A DNA stretch of 64,000 nt from UBA1672 sp050633285 (GTDB lineage: Bacteria > Pseudomonadota > Alphaproteobacteria > Micavibrionales > Micavibrionaceae). Below, piece by piece: positions 63,482-64,000 of this stretch. The DNA is taken from positions 1 to 64,000 of the forward strand of contig JBOEGG010000003.1 in NCBI GenBank assembly GCA_050633285.1. The letters run 5' to 3'. Each line of letters begins with the position of its first letter. Position 1 is the stretch's first letter. The translations under genes and the position numbers were made by a program. The notes under the pieces are model-generated. The model was not told where the DNA came from. It saw nothing but the letters and a program-made list of their open reading frames with translations, and did not search any database.

Positions 63482-64000
63482 TAACGTTGACCTTTTTTCT
63501 TATATATTTCCAAACAATCATGCCCCAGACTTCTTCGTGTAATGCATTGAAAGTCCAGTCGTTTTGACAAACTATCGATACTCATCCCTTTAACAACAGG
63601 CACCCCATCCTCACCTATGCATGTTGGTGCACGATAAACATGAAGCTCATCACAAAGCTTCTGTTTTAGGAACTCTGTATGAACCGTTGCGCCACCTTCT
63701 ACCAGCACTCTATTAATCCCGCTATTGGCTAATACTTTGAGGACAGCATTTAAATCATATTTTGGTACTTCATGTAATATGGCACCTGCATTAATAAGCG
63801 GGTCATAGTGATCTGATGTTTTTGTATAAAATATATGAAGCGGCATATCTTTTGCAGTTTGAACAAGATCACTGGATATGGGTGTTCTTAAATCACTATC
63901 CAGAATAATTCGGGCTGTTTTATGTTCAACACCTGTAACACGTGTTGTCAGTGCAGGATTATCAGCAAGCACCGTATCTATTCCAACAAGAATAGCATCG
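63481..64000 (-). CDS. ribD: RibD, C-terminal reductase part (cut by window edge)
   Basis: The frame runs off the right end of the window. The visible 172 codons are the reductase domain of bifunctional diaminohydroxyphosphoribosylaminopyrimidine deaminase/reductase: ILVGIDTVLADNPALTTR, ARIILDSDLRTP, GINRVLVEGGATVHTEFL and the C-terminal LDFQCITRRSLGHDCLEIY. The deaminase domain with its zinc site would lie beyond 64000. First gene seen of the riboflavin unit. Confidence 0.9.
   Translation of the reverse strand, partial: DAILVGIDTVLADNPALTTRVTGVEHKTARIILDSDLRTPISSDLVQTAKDMPLHIFYTKTSDHYDPLINAGAILHEVPKYDLNAVLKVLANSGINRVLVEGGATVHTEFLKQKLCDELHVYRAPTCIGEDGVPVVKGMSIDSLSKRLDFQCITRRSLGHDCLEIYKKKGQR

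Overview
The window reads as a chromosomal segment of an alphaproteobacterium of moderate-to-low GC content. Several conserved alphaproteobacterial neighbourhoods are present: bamE / ubiquinol-cytochrome c chaperone / DUF177 / rpmF / plsX / fabH / ihfA / merR / tRNA-Pro, the ribD-ribE-ribBA-ribH-nusB block, and rplM-rpsI. LptD and BamE show a Gram-negative outer membrane, and PhaC shows polyhydroxyalkanoate storage. tRNA-His carries an encoded G-1 opposite C73, which fits Rhodospirillales- or Micavibrio-like lineages better than the Rhizobiales/Rhodobacterales/Caulobacterales group. That placement is inference.

Layout. Positions 1-31.3 kb are mostly housekeeping: an AlpA-like regulator, tRNA-Leu and tRNA-His, glnA, a TPR-methyltransferase, purU-purT, parE with a YdbH-like envelope protein, an SLC13 transporter, lptD, an RhlE-type helicase, gshB-hisI, recJ, glpX, hom, phaC, a gamma carbonic anhydrase homologue, rplM-rpsI and an SseA-type sulfurtransferase. 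Positions 54.5-64 kb are again core: tRNA-Pro, merR, ihfA, fabH, plsX, rpmF, DUF177, the cytochrome bc1 chaperone, bamE, a FliL-like protein, nusB and the riboflavin genes, with ribD cut by the window edge.

The accessory region, about 31.3-54.5 kb, lies between sseA and tRNA-Pro. It holds (i) minus-strand genes for secreted proteins (three paralogues with a shared leader and a cadherin/Ig-like domain, and a triple-repeat PPC-like protein) plus a 1661-residue Sec-exported Rhs protein with a polymorphic tip, candidate immunity genes and a displaced orphan Rhs tip; (ii) a signalling block of a hybrid histidine kinase, an H-NOX N-terminal remnant, two receiver proteins and an NtrC-type sigma-54 activator; (iii) a mobilisation remnant with a MobA/TraA-like relaxase whose helicase P-loop is degenerate and two Mrr-like endonucleases, the second probably frameshifted.

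The most striking signal is a module of about 400 bp present four times (33.3, 44.2, 45.7 and 53.9 kb), each upstream of a secreted-protein or Rhs gene. Every copy has a leftward TATAAT promoter followed by a dyad. Every copy also has a rightward sigma-54-like -24/-12 element whose predicted start falls at a 102-bp hairpin with perfect 20-bp arms. The same island encodes a sigma-54 activator, and its receiver-gene operon has its own sigma-54-like promoter beside an array of three 19-bp sites. I read this as a candidate family of multi-copy, sigma-54-dependent structured RNAs coupled to variable surface genes. Near-identical terminators and a 45-bp tail element (four copies) mark the other end of several cassettes. 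A 28-bp duplication of the tRNA-Pro 3' end (46149 and 54531) brackets the Rhs part as an 8.4-kb insertion.
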